A DNA stretch of 64,000 bases. Source: PALSA-911 sp963743035. Lineage in GTDB: Bacteria; Pseudomonadota; Alphaproteobacteria; Acetobacterales; Acetobacteraceae. The position numbers and the translations under genes are program-made. Shown here one piece after another: positions 19,267-27,493 of the stretch. The stretch is taken from NCBI GenBank assembly GCA_963743035.1, contig CAVUOB010000004.1, positions 186,001 through 250,000 of the forward strand, in the 5' to 3' direction. The notes below the pieces were generated by a model that was given only the letters and a program-made list of their open reading frames with translations, ran no database searches and had not been told where the DNA came from. How positions within the stretch are numbered: the stretch's first letter is position 1; every line of letters starts with the position of its first letter.

Positions 19267-20262
19267 TCAGCCATTTCCGGATCTTGCCGTCGCGACATGG
19301 ATGCGGGCAGCCAGTGATTCGGCGAGGCCCTGCAGACCTCGCGGCGCGAAACGGATGATCGCGACGAGTAGCACGCCGTACACGAACAGGTGCAGTCCCG
19401 GCGTCTGGTCGCCGAGACTGTTTCGCAGAATCTCGCCCAGCGGCACCAGCAACAATGGCCCGATCAGTGGCCCCCAGATGGTGCCGCTGCCGCCCACGAC
19501 CGCGAACAGGATGACCTCGATAACGAGTGTCAGTCCGGCGAAGGTTTGCGGATCCACGAATTGCAGATACTGGGCATAGAAGGTGCCGCCGAGGGCGGTG
19601 AAGAAGGCGCTGACGCCCATCGCCGCCATCTTGTAGCGCAAGACGTGGATACCGACGCCAAGCGATGCCCGCTCATTGTCACGGATGCCGCGCAGGTAGA
19701 GACCCAGCCGGGAGTCGTAAACGAAGATCGTGAACAGCAGAACCGCCGCGAGATGCGCCAGGATCACGTAGTAATACGTCGCGTCGTTCCGGAATTGATA
19801 CATGGCTGGCGTGCCACGGATCGGCAGCGTCAATCCGCGGCTTGCCCCCAACACGTCGAGAGACGACACCGACAGGTAACCCAACATGCCGAGCGCGAGG
19901 GTAACCAGCGCGAAGGACAGGGGCGGCAACTCGTAGCGCAGGCTGAGCCAGGCGATCGCCGCGCCCATCGCGGCCGCCACCGCCCCGCCGGCGAACATGC
20001 CCGCCCAGGGCGAAATGCCGAATCTCAATGCCAACAAGGTCGACGTATAGGCGCCCGCCGCCACGAAAAGACTGTGACCGATGCAGAACTGTCCGGCGAT
20101 GCCGCCGACGATGTTCCAGGACAGGCAAAGATAGGCGAACAGCAGCGTAAGGATCGTGGTGTTGACCCAGCCGGCCGGCCCCAGCAGCGGCAGCAACACG
20201 CCCGCAGCAAGCACCAGGACGGCCGTCAGCAGGCGGCGCCGCAGCGGATCGATACGTGTCAT
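19267..20262 (-). CDS. livM: Branched-chain amino acid-type ABC transporter permease
   Basis: A 331-residue LivM-type inner-membrane permease with about nine hydrophobic segments. The segments LSWNIVGGIAGQFCIGHSLF and the EAA-like loop around LRGIRDNERASLGVGI are family marks, followed by the characteristic GGSGTIWGPLIGPLLL. The ATG overlaps the livH stop by one base (TGATG), so a longer upstream frame is a shadow. With LivH it forms the pore of the importer encoded by 19267-23847. Given the catabolic neighbours, its cargo is more likely an organic acid or aromatic/alicyclic compound than an amino acid (inference; this transporter family has many such members). Confidence 0.92.
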   Translation of the reverse strand: MTRIDPLRRRLLTAVLVLAAGVLLPLLGPAGWVNTTILTLLFAYLCLSWNIVGGIAGQFCIGHSLFVAAGAYTSTLLALRFGISPWAGMFAGGAVAAAMGAAIAWLSLRYELPPLSFALVTLALGMLGYLSVSSLDVLGASRGLTLPIRGTPAMYQFRNDATYYYVILAHLAAVLLFTIFVYDSRLGLYLRGIRDNERASLGVGIHVLRYKMAAMGVSAFFTALGGTFYAQYLQFVDPQTFAGLTLVIEVILFAVVGGSGTIWGPLIGPLLLVPLGEILRNSLGDQTPGLHLFVYGVLLVAIIRFAPRGLQGLAESLAARIHVATARSGNG

Positions 20263-21128
20263 CAGCGTTCTCCCAGCAAGCCGTGGGGCCGGAACAGAAG
20301 CACCAGGACGAGGAGCAGATAGGGGATCATGGCGCCGACGGTTCCACCCAGCAGAAGGCTGCCAAGCGCCTCCGCCACACCGATCAGAAGGCCGGCGACA
20401 AGCGACCCGATGAAATGGCCAAGGCCGCCGAACACCATCACGATCAGCGCGATCAGCGTGAAGTCCAGCCCGCTCGACGGCGTCACCGAAAACTGCGCCA
20501 CGGTCAACGCTCCGGTCACGCCGAGCAGGCCGATGCCCAACGCGAACGCCATCATTTGCACCCGCCGGATCGAAATGCCCATCAGAGCGGCGGCATTGCC
20601 GTTCTGGGCGATGGCGCGGATCTGCCGCCCGAAATCGGTCGCCATCAGCATGCCGTACAAGAGGACGGACAGAAGCACCGCACACAGCGCCCCGACGACC
20701 ATCGGCAGGGGCAGAATTAGTCCGGCGAACGCCACGTGGCTATTACTCAGGACCGTTGGGACGCTGCGCTGGTCGCCGCCGAACAGCATCAGCAACAGGT
20801 TCTGCTGCACGAATACCAGGCCGAGCGTGAGCTGCGCACCGGCCAGGGCGCCACCTTGCAGGACGGGCCGCACCAGCCAGACGAACGTCAGGGCACCGAT
20901 GCCCGCGAGTGCCAAAAACATAAGGGGAGCCGAAAGATAGGGATCGGCTCCGGTCAACCGGAACAACAGCATGGATCCGAACATGGCCAGGACCATGAAG
21001 TCGCCATGGGCGAAGTTGAGCAGCCCGCAAGTGCTGAAGATGAGCGTCATCGACAGAGCGATCAGCGCGTAGATCGCACCCATCAGCAGTCCTTGGACGG
21101 TAGCCTGGGCGATGATGTCCAACGGCAT
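20262..21128 (-). CDS. livH: Branched-chain amino acid-type ABC transporter permease
   Basis: A 288-residue LivH-type permease. The opening PLDIIAQATVQGLLMGAIYA and the GLLNFAHGDFMVLAMF segment are typical, with about eight membrane helices and the conserved region around AIAQNGNAAALMGISIRRVQ. An ATG at 21128 gives a short gap after livF; upstream alternative starts would run into livF. One-base overlap with livM downstream shows co-translation. Forms the heterodimeric channel with LivM. Confidence 0.92.
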   Translation of the reverse strand: MPLDIIAQATVQGLLMGAIYALIALSMTLIFSTCGLLNFAHGDFMVLAMFGSMLLFRLTGADPYLSAPLMFLALAGIGALTFVWLVRPVLQGGALAGAQLTLGLVFVQQNLLLMLFGGDQRSVPTVLSNSHVAFAGLILPLPMVVGALCAVLLSVLLYGMLMATDFGRQIRAIAQNGNAAALMGISIRRVQMMAFALGIGLLGVTGALTVAQFSVTPSSGLDFTLIALIVMVFGGLGHFIGSLVAGLLIGVAEALGSLLLGGTVGAMIPYLLLVLVLLFRPHGLLGER

Positions 21129-21135
21129 GGCGTTC

Positions 21136-21840
21136 TCACAAACCAAGATAAGCTTTGCGGACGAGCGGATCCTCGGCGAGGTCCTCCGCGGACCCGGTCA
21201 GGACGATCCGTCCGTTTTCGATCACGTAGCCACGTGTCGAGGCGGCAAGCGACAGGCGCACATTCTGCTCCACCACCAGAACCGTGAGTCCGTCCTTGTT
21301 GAGCCGCTTCAGGGCGCGGAAGGTTTCCTGCACCATCAGCGGCGAGAGGCCGAGTGACGGCTCGTCGAGAATCAGCAGGTCCGGAAGAGCCATCAGCCCG
21401 CGACCAATGGCCAGCATCTGCTGTTCGCCGCCCGACAACGTTCGGGCATGTTGCGAACCCCGTTCGCGCAGGCGGGGGAAGATTTCCATGATGCGAAGCA
21501 GCGTGGCATCGCGGTGCGGCCGGGCGCGCCGGTTGGAGGCGCCAAGCAGCAGGTTCTCCAGCACCGTCATGCGTGGGAACACCATGCGGCCCTCGGGCAC
21601 CAGGCTGATCCCGGCCAGGACGGCAGCCTCGCAGCCCTGCCCCGCCAGCGCCGTTCCCTTGAAGGACACCGTGCCGGCTTTTGGCGCCAACAGCCCCGCG
21701 ATGCATTTCATAAGCGTTGTCTTGCCGGCGCCGTTGACGCCGACGAGCGCAACCATCTCGCCGCGCACGACGTCCAATGAAACGTCTTCCAGAACCGCGA
21801 CGTTGCCGTAAGCGGCGGCGATTCCGCGAACCTCAAGCAA
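21136..21840 (-). CDS. livF: Branched-chain amino acid-type ABC transporter ATPase
   Basis: A 234-residue LivF-type ATPase. Walker A GVNGAGKTT, signature LSGGEQQMLAIGRGL, Walker B LLILDEPSLGLSP and a switch His region (VVEQNV) are all present. I place the start at the TTG at 21840, which has GGGAGG six bases upstream inside the end of livG and gives the usual LivF length; an ATG at 21867 would overlap livG by 35 bases. Drives import together with LivG. Confidence 0.88.
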   Translation of the reverse strand: MLEVRGIAAAYGNVAVLEDVSLDVVRGEMVALVGVNGAGKTTLMKCIAGLLAPKAGTVSFKGTALAGQGCEAAVLAGISLVPEGRMVFPRMTVLENLLLGASNRRARPHRDATLLRIMEIFPRLRERGSQHARTLSGGEQQMLAIGRGLMALPDLLILDEPSLGLSPLMVQETFRALKRLNKDGLTVLVVEQNVRLSLAASTRGYVIENGRIVLTGSAEDLAEDPLVRKAYLGL

Positions 21841-22621
21841 GATCCACCTCCCGCCCGAGATAGACATCGATCACATGCGGATCGTTCACCACGGCCTCGG
21901 GCAGCCCTTCGGCGATCACCTGCCCGGCGGCGATCACGACGATGCGGTCGCTGACATTCATGATCACGTCCATGATGTGCTCGACGAGCAGGAAAGTGAG
22001 ACCCTCGTCCCGCAATTCGCGAATCAGTGCGACCACGCGCTGGGTTTCGGCCGGGCGGAGGCCGGCCATCACCTCATCCAGCAGCACCATTTGCGGCCCT
22101 GTCGCCAACGCCTTGCCAATCTCCAGGGCCTTCTGGTCGGGCAACGTCAACTGGCTGCAGCGTTGGTTCGCTTTCGCCGCGAGGCCGATCTTGGCGCAGA
22201 TCTCACGGGCGACAGCGCGCGCGGCGGCCATCGGATGGCGGACCGAAGCCGCGATCGTGAGCACCTCGAGCACTGTCAGGGACGGGAATACCTCGACGAT
22301 CTGAAACGTGCGCGCCAGTCCCATCCGGCAGACCCGCGCGGGGTTCTTGCCGTCGATCCGCGCGCCCTGGAAATGCACCGATCCGGCATCAGGCCGCAGA
22401 AAGCCGGACAGCATCTGGAAAACGGTTGTCTTGCCCGCGCCGTTGGGACCGATCAATCCGACGATCTCCCCTGGCTGGACAGCCAGCGATACGCCGTCCA
22501 CCGCGCGGAGACCGCCAAACCGTTTCACCAAGGTGTCGGCCACGAGGATCCCGGGCGACGCGTTCCGATCGTTGCCCGGGATCGCCTCGCTACCCGGCGC
22601 TCTGGTGGCGACTGCGCCCAT
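21833..22621 (-). CDS. livG: Branched-chain amino acid-type ABC transporter ATPase
   Basis: A 262-residue LivG-type ATPase. Walker A is GPNGAGKTT; Walker B is MVLLDEVMAGL, with the LivG-specific insertion near NPARVCRMGLARTFQIVEVF. The signature reads LTLPDQKALEIGKAL, departing from the usual LSGGE form, as in some LivG relatives of aromatic-acid importers. The ATG at 22621 is 11 bp after the livK stop; a longer frame reaches back into livK and is not believed. Co-transcribed with livK and livFHM. Confidence 0.9.
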   Translation of the reverse strand: MGAVATRAPGSEAIPGNDRNASPGILVADTLVKRFGGLRAVDGVSLAVQPGEIVGLIGPNGAGKTTVFQMLSGFLRPDAGSVHFQGARIDGKNPARVCRMGLARTFQIVEVFPSLTVLEVLTIAASVRHPMAAARAVAREICAKIGLAAKANQRCSQLTLPDQKALEIGKALATGPQMVLLDEVMAGLRPAETQRVVALIRELRDEGLTFLLVEHIMDVIMNVSDRIVVIAAGQVIAEGLPEAVVNDPHVIDVYLGREVDLA

Positions 22622-22632
22622 ACCAGTGCCCC

Positions 22633-23847
22633 CTACCTGAGAACCGGCTGAGCCGTCGCCACGTCGGGCGGATAGACCAGCACCTTTTCGCCCTCGCGCC
22701 ACTGGACGAACAGCGGGGTTGTCAGGCGCAAAATTCCGTTGTCGTCGAAGGCCAGATCGCCAACGATGAAAGGCAGCACCAGCCTGGCGGAGCGTGCGGG
22801 TACGCGGAGGCCGCGAAATGCCGTGTTCACCGCGACGGGGTCCGTCGACCCGGCCTTCTCCAACGCCTCAACCACCAGATAGGCCGCCTGCACGCCGAAC
22901 ATGAAATTCTGGTCTATGGCCTGCACCTGCTGGTCCTTCGCCTGCGCGATGACCGTCCGCATGCCAGGCAGATTGGCATCCGGGGAGAAGAACGCCAGGC
23001 CGAAGCTCGCGGTCAAGGTTTTCCGTGCCACCTCGTCGCCCAGCAATCCCCACAGCTTGTCGTCGGAAAAACCGGACGCCCCGCCGATCCAAACCGGCTT
23101 GTCATAGCCCAGGTTGAAGCGGGCACGCTGCAGCAGCACGCCGTCGGGCAGATAGACCACGGAAATCACGGCATCCGGGTTCAGGGCCTTCACCTTGAGG
23201 ATGATGGGTGTCATGTCCTTCACGGTTGGTTCGACCGGAATGGCATCGAGCACCATGATCCCCTGCGCGCTCAGAGCCTCGGCAGCTGTTTTGGAGACGA
23301 CCTGTCCGTAGTCGTTATTGGCATAGGTGATCGCAACCGTGTTGATCGCCACGCCTCGCTCGCGCAGCCACCGGATCAGGTCTGCATAGCCTTCACCGAA
23401 CTTCGCCGCCGGGATCGAAAGCGTCGAGAAATAGGGTGTTGCCGGAAGCAGCGTCGTCAGCAGGCCGACGCCCCCGGTCTGGTAACGGTCGGCGACCGGC
23501 ATGAAGGTCTCGGCTTCCGGTGTCGAGTAGGGACCGAGGACGAAGGATACCCGATCGTCCGACATCAACTTGCGGGCCTGCAATGAGGTCTTGGCCGGAT
23601 CGGACCCGGTATCGGCGGTTACCAGCGCAATCCTGGTGCCGCCCAGACTCTTGATGCCTCCGGCGCCGTTGACCTGCCTGATGACAAAATCGATGCCGCG
23701 CTGGGCGCCTGCTCCGCTTTCGGCATACCGCCCGGTGAGCGGCATCAACACGCCGATTTTGACATCCTTTGGCTGCGCCGACGCCATACCGGCGCCCATC
23801 AGTATCGCGAGCGCGGAAAGTACAATCCGCTTCAGCAAGATCTTCAT
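22633..23847 (-). CDS. livK: Periplasmic substrate-binding protein, Liv/ amide family
   Basis: A 404-residue type I periplasmic binding protein. The signal peptide KILLKRIVLSALAILMGAG ends near ASAQ (cleavage about 23). The mature part starts KDVKIGVLMPLTGRYAESG, the standard opening of the Peripla_BP_6 family, and two alpha/beta lobes follow with IALVTADTGSDPAKTSLQAR. It captures the importer's substrate. I use the second of two nearby ATGs (23847) since it directly precedes the basic signal start. The binding protein is encoded between the hydratase genes and the ATPase genes in one apparent operon starting at 27356, which couples uptake with catabolism of the same compound class. Confidence 0.9.
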   Translation of the reverse strand: MKILLKRIVLSALAILMGAGMASAQPKDVKIGVLMPLTGRYAESGAGAQRGIDFVIRQVNGAGGIKSLGGTRIALVTADTGSDPAKTSLQARKLMSDDRVSFVLGPYSTPEAETFMPVADRYQTGGVGLLTTLLPATPYFSTLSIPAAKFGEGYADLIRWLRERGVAINTVAITYANNDYGQVVSKTAAEALSAQGIMVLDAIPVEPTVKDMTPIILKVKALNPDAVISVVYLPDGVLLQRARFNLGYDKPVWIGGASGFSDDKLWGLLGDEVARKTLTASFGLAFFSPDANLPGMRTVIAQAKDQQVQAIDQNFMFGVQAAYLVVEALEKAGSTDPVAVNTAFRGLRVPARSARLVLPFIVGDLAFDDNGILRLTTPLFVQWREGEKVLVYPPDVATAQPVLR

Positions 23848-23882
23848 GGACAATTTCCCTTCGTCTCAATTCTTCTTGGCTC

Positions 23883-24248
23883 TCACACGCGGCATGCCGT
23901 TCCGACGATGGCGTCCTCGCCTTTCTGGTTGCGAACCCACACATCGTAGATATCGCCGCCACTACGGCGTCGCCCGCCGGCCGTTACGATGTCCCCTTCG
24001 CGTACCGGCCGCACGAATCGGATCCGCAGGTCGGCGTTGCAGACAAAGTCCTGGCCCAGGCTGGCGCGCAGCGATTGCCAGATGAAGTTCAACGACAGCA
24101 TGCCGTGCGCGATGATGCCGCCCATCGGCGTTTGGCGCGCGAATTCCGGATCAATGTGGATCGGATTGAAGTCGTCGGTGATTTCGGCATAGAGCAGTAT
24201 GGCGGCGCGGTCCACGCAGCGTGAAACCGGTTGCAATTCTTCGATCAT
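23883..24248 (-). CDS. MaoC-like hot-dog dehydratase
   Basis: A 121-residue single hot-dog protein with the R-hydratase motif: YAEITDDFNPIHIDPEFA (catalytic Asp and His in the D-x4-H pattern, about 21-38) and the GGIIAHGM segment. It hydrates trans-enoyl-CoA. The ATG at 24248 is preferred over an upstream frame because the N-terminus matches family length. The next gene upstream encodes another hot-dog-like half (FAS1-type dehydratase N-terminal), so the active enzyme is probably a heteromer, like the ChsH1/ChsH2 pair of actinobacterial steroid side-chain degradation. Confidence 0.85.
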   Translation of the reverse strand: MIEELQPVSRCVDRAAILLYAEITDDFNPIHIDPEFARQTPMGGIIAHGMLSLNFIWQSLRASLGQDFVCNADLRIRFVRPVREGDIVTAGGRRRSGGDIYDVWVRNQKGEDAIVGTACRV

Positions 24249-24258
24249 GCCTGCCCCC

Positions 24259-24642
24259 TCACGCGGCCCACAGGATGGCCATGCGTCCACGGAAGCAGAC
24301 CGCGCCATCGGCGCCGGCTGTTTCCGTAACGAAGTCGATCCAGCGGCGGTCGCGTTTCAATTCCTTGCTGGCGCAGGTCATGACCGTAAGCAAGCTTTCG
24401 CCTGCGCGTGGAAGGCGAATAACCTGGAATTCCTGGGTGCCATGCACGTTGCCGGGCGGGCGGGGCTGCAGGATCTCGGCGTATGCACGCATCGTGACCG
24501 CAGCCATTATGCCGACCGGCATGCGGTCGCCATCCGCATCCTCCGGGAAAAGACGCAGCCACAGCGCCAATTGCCTATCGTCAAGGACTGTTTCCCGTCG
24601 CCCCATTTCGGCGCCGACTGGGATCGTGTCGAAGGTCAGCAT
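24259..24642 (-). CDS. Hot-dog hydratase partner (FAS1-type dehydratase N-like)
   Basis: A 127-residue protein with a hot-dog layout but without the D-x4-H catalytic pair seen in its neighbour. Text such as GTQEFQVIRLPRAGESLLTV and the C-terminal RMAILWA strand matches the MaoC N-terminal/FAS1-like dehydratase half. Its start overlaps the end of the DUF35 gene by seven bases, and 10 bp separate it from the catalytic MaoC gene. I infer that it is the non-catalytic substrate-binding half of a heteromeric enoyl-CoA hydratase. Confidence 0.7.
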   Translation of the reverse strand: MLTFDTIPVGAEMGRRETVLDDRQLALWLRLFPEDADGDRMPVGIMAAVTMRAYAEILQPRPPGNVHGTQEFQVIRLPRAGESLLTVMTCASKELKRDRRWIDFVTETAGADGAVCFRGRMAILWAA

Positions 24643-25046
24643 GGAATGTTCTCCATGGGCCGGACCTGAGCCAACGCACCGCCGTCAGCGAGCGGTTCGA
24701 AAAATGCGCTCACGCGGAGACCGATGCGCAGGTTTTCAGCTGGGCAGTCCCGCAGGTTCATCATCATGCGGAACCCCTCGTCGAAATCGACCAGGACGAT
24801 GACGTAGGGAACGTCTTGCCTGAAGGCCGGCGTCGGCGCCCGGTTCACGATGGTATAACTATGCACCGCGCCGGCACCTGCCGACCGAGACCACTCCAGT
24901 GCCCGGCCCCGGCAGCCCATGCAGCAGAAGCGGGGCGGGAACTGAACATGTCCGCAGTCGGAACAATGCTGGTACAGCAGGACGCCATCGGCGCAGCCTT
25001 GCCAGAAGGCAGCGGTTTCCGCGGTAATTCTGGGCCGTTTGCTCAC
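24636..25046 (-). CDS. DUF35 OB-fold/zinc-ribbon protein
   Basis: A 136-residue DUF35 (ChsH2-like) protein. It has a rubredoxin-like zinc ribbon with Cys pairs in CSDCGHVQFPPRFCCMGC (about 25-42), then an OB-fold (GAVHSYTIVNRAPTPAF, PYVIVLVDF). The GTG start at 25046 is one base after the thiolase stop, showing translational coupling. DUF35 proteins stabilise or complete thiolase-fold enzymes, including retro-aldolases such as Ltp2 and 3-ketoacyl-CoA thiolases (family knowledge). The immediate thiolase neighbour makes such a complex very likely here. A much longer upstream frame on this strand is a shadow of the thiolase gene. Confidence 0.85.
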   Translation of the reverse strand: MSKRPRITAETAAFWQGCADGVLLYQHCSDCGHVQFPPRFCCMGCRGRALEWSRSAGAGAVHSYTIVNRAPTPAFRQDVPYVIVLVDFDEGFRMMMNLRDCPAENLRIGLRVSAFFEPLADGGALAQVRPMENIPC

Positions 25047-25047
25047 G

Positions 25048-26217
25048 TTACCTATTCCCCAGCAGAAGCGAGCAATGCGCGGACAAGATGCCGCCGTCGC
25101 CATGCACGAAGGCGATCTCGGGCTCCTCGACCTGCCGGCCCTCCGCCTGACCGCGCAACTGGCGAACTGCCTCCACCACATGGAACATGCCGCCCGCCGC
25201 GCCGGAGTGTGCGTACGAAAGCAGGCCGCCATGGGTGTTGCATGGCAATGCCCCGCCCAGGTCGAGCGCTCCGTCCAACACGGCTGCTCCCGCCTCGCCC
25301 TTTTTGAAAAATCCGATGGATTCAAGCTCGGCCAGCAGCGTGATGGTGAAGGAGTCGTAGATTTCGGCGACGCTCACATCGGCCGGAGCCAATCCGGCCA
25401 TCGCGAAGGCCTGAGCGGATGATTGCTTGCAACCAAAATCCGTCAGCGTCGGCATACCGACCACATGCTCATGGGTGTTCATCTGCCCGTATCCGAGGAT
25501 GGAAACGGGTTTGGACGGCCGATCGGCCGCGACGTCCGTGGCGCTCACCACCACGGCCGCTCCGCCGTCCGAAATCAGGCAGCAATCGAACAGGCGCAAC
25601 GGGTCGGCAATGACGCGGCCGGCCATGGCCTGCTCCAGGTTCAATGGGTCCCGGGCTTGTGCCTTGGGATTCCGGCGGGCATGGGTACGGTGCGCAACAG
25701 CGACGGCGGCCAGATGTTCGGGTGTCACGCCCCATTCGTGCATGTAGCGGCGTGCGACCAGCGCGTATGCTGCCGGGATGCTGATGCCGTAGGGGCGCTC
25801 GAACTGTGGATGCCCGACCTCCGACAGGGCCGCCACGGCACCGTCCCGGCTCAACCCGCTCAACCGGTTGTCGCCGCATACCGCCAGCACGTTCCGGCAT
25901 ACGCCGGCCCGCACCAGCGCCGCTGCCTGCATGATCATGGCGCAGGCGGTTGCTCCCCCTGCCTGGATGGCCGCGCTGTAGGACGGCGTAATCCCGAAAT
26001 ACTCGCAGAACACCGACGACAGCATGAGGTGCGGCTCGCTCAGCGAGTAGGCGCACAGAACACCATCGATCTCGGCCGGCCGCAGCCCCGCGTCATCCAA
26101 GGCCGCTGTCGCGGCCTCGGCATGGAGGGACATGCAACTGCTGCCCTCCAGCCGTCCGACGGCCGTATCGGCAGCACCGGTGATCATGGCATTACGAACC
26201 GTGGAGCCCGAGGTCAT
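25048..26217 (-). CDS. Thiolase-superfamily protein, possible acyl-CoA retro-aldolase
   Basis: A 389-residue thiolase-fold protein of the SCP2/lipid-transfer clade. The N-terminal half runs to about 230, the C-terminal half contains NTHGGLLSYAHSGAAGG with the conserved His. The region where thiolases carry their nucleophilic Cys (in NCSTGS-type text) reads IQAGGATACAM (about 84-94), so the Cys appears replaced by Ala or Gly. Loss of the nucleophile plus a DUF35 partner is the pattern of Ltp2-type aldolases that cleave beta-hydroxyacyl-CoA, releasing a ketone or aldehyde. A plain thiolase using the nearby Cys 92 is the alternative. The gap to the acyl-CoA dehydrogenase is 2 bp. Confidence 0.82.
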   Translation of the reverse strand: MTSGSTVRNAMITGAADTAVGRLEGSSCMSLHAEAATAALDDAGLRPAEIDGVLCAYSLSEPHLMLSSVFCEYFGITPSYSAAIQAGGATACAMIMQAAALVRAGVCRNVLAVCGDNRLSGLSRDGAVAALSEVGHPQFERPYGISIPAAYALVARRYMHEWGVTPEHLAAVAVAHRTHARRNPKAQARDPLNLEQAMAGRVIADPLRLFDCCLISDGGAAVVVSATDVAADRPSKPVSILGYGQMNTHEHVVGMPTLTDFGCKQSSAQAFAMAGLAPADVSVAEIYDSFTITLLAELESIGFFKKGEAGAAVLDGALDLGGALPCNTHGGLLSYAHSGAAGGMFHVVEAVRQLRGQAEGRQVEEPEIAFVHGDGGILSAHCSLLLGNR

Positions 26218-26219
26218 GG

Positions 26220-27356
26220 CTAAAGCTCCAGGGACCGGGCAATGATGTTGCGCTGGATTTCGCTGGTGCCCTCACCGATCACGTAGACCAGGGCATCCCG
26301 ATGGAAGCGGCCGACCGGATACTCCCGCATGATGCCGGCCCCACCCAGAATGCGAATGGCGGCTTCGGTCACGCGCAACGCGCACTCGCTCGCGACCAGC
26401 TTCACCTTGGATGCAGTTGGCGGATCGATCGTTCCCTGGTCCACCCGCCACGCGCCATAGTAGACAAGCCACTTGGCCGCCTCGATGTCCGCCGCCATGT
26501 CGGCAAGCTTGTGCGCGATCGCCTGAAATCGCCCGATCGGTTGGCCGCGCACCTGGCGCTCGCGCGCATAACGGGTCGCTGCCTCGAAGGCGCCACGCGC
26601 CATGCCGACACAATTGGCGGCCACGCCGACCCGGTTTTCCGCCAGACTGTCGAGAATGATCGGATAGGTGCCAAGCTGGCCGCCGAGCAGCGCCTCCTCG
26701 GGTACGAATACGTTGTCGAGGTGAATGAGCCCGGTTTCCGAGGCGCGGACGGCCTCCTTTTGCAGCTTGTGGATCTCTACGCCCTCGCGGGGCAGGTCGA
26801 GGAGAAACAGGCTGATCGCGTCGGGCTTGAGTTCCGGCCGGGTACGCGCGGCCAACGTCAGGAAGTCCGCGCACGGCGCGTTGGTGATGTACAACTTCGA
26901 CCCGGTGATACGAAATCCGCCGGGTACCGCCTCCGCCCGGGTGCGCATGGAACGGATGTCCGATCCGCCGTCGGGTTCGGACAGCGCAAAGCCGCCGATG
27001 ATGTCGCCCCGCAGGCCCGGTTCGAAGTAGCGTTTGCGTTGTTCGGGAGTGCCGGCCCTCCAAATCGGCCACAGCGCGAGATGGGAATGCGCCGACCATG
27101 ACGTGGCGAAGGCCTGGCTGACCCGGCTAAATTCCTCGCGGACAATGCAATCGGCGATCTTATCAAAGCCGCTGCCGCCGTCTTCCACAGGGTAGCGGAC
27201 ACCGATCAGCCCGAGTTCGCCCCACCGGCGGAAAATTTCCTTCGGAAACTGCTCGGCCTCCTCGGCGGCGCGGACGAGCGGAGCCATATCGGTTTCCGCG
27301 AAACGGCGCACCAGGTCACGTACTTGCTCATGCTCCGGCGTGAAGTTGAAGTCCAT
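26220..27356 (-). CDS. Acyl-CoA dehydrogenase
   Basis: A 378-residue acyl-CoA dehydrogenase of canonical form. FALSEPDGGSDIRSMRTRAE is the substrate/FAD loop of the middle domain; the C-terminal helical domain ends in GGAGIMREYPVGRFHRDA and VIGEGTSEIQRNIIA, the latter holding the expected catalytic Glu. This is the first gene of the minus-strand operon that continues through the thiolase, DUF35, hydratase and Liv genes. Its promoter would be in the 133-bp gap after the IclR gene, which also carries copy B of the 77-bp repeat, so read-through from the regulator gene is probably limited. Confidence 0.93.
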   Translation of the reverse strand: MDFNFTPEHEQVRDLVRRFAETDMAPLVRAAEEAEQFPKEIFRRWGELGLIGVRYPVEDGGSGFDKIADCIVREEFSRVSQAFATSWSAHSHLALWPIWRAGTPEQRKRYFEPGLRGDIIGGFALSEPDGGSDIRSMRTRAEAVPGGFRITGSKLYITNAPCADFLTLAARTRPELKPDAISLFLLDLPREGVEIHKLQKEAVRASETGLIHLDNVFVPEEALLGGQLGTYPIILDSLAENRVGVAANCVGMARGAFEAATRYARERQVRGQPIGRFQAIAHKLADMAADIEAAKWLVYYGAWRVDQGTIDPPTASKVKLVASECALRVTEAAIRILGGAGIMREYPVGRFHRDALVYVIGEGTSEIQRNIIARSLEL

Positions 27357-27416
27357 GTCGGATGTCCGTTCCTGTGCAGTTTCTGGCCAGAGCCATATCG
27401 CTTGAGGTTGACTTAA

Positions 27417-27493
27417 CCGAGCGATGAAATTGCTCGTTAAAACAAAGACCTAGAGCATGATCGCCGCGTCTATCAGCGACGATCATGCTCTAG
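27417..27493 (-). repeat. 77-bp terminator-like dispersed repeat, copy B
   Basis: Read on the minus strand it is nearly the same as copy A at 13654-13730: identical 14-bp arms (27450-27463 and 27480-27493), a 16-nt loop with changes, and a T-rich tail differing at only three of 33 positions. It ends the IclR gene, whose TAG stop lies in the arm. The two copies face each other across 13.7 kb. Confidence 0.85.

Noticed and set aside
13654..27493. Insertion-sequence ends flanking a composite transposon
   Set aside because: The inverted 77-bp copies contain no transposase and no target-site duplication is visible; both are positioned as gene terminators.
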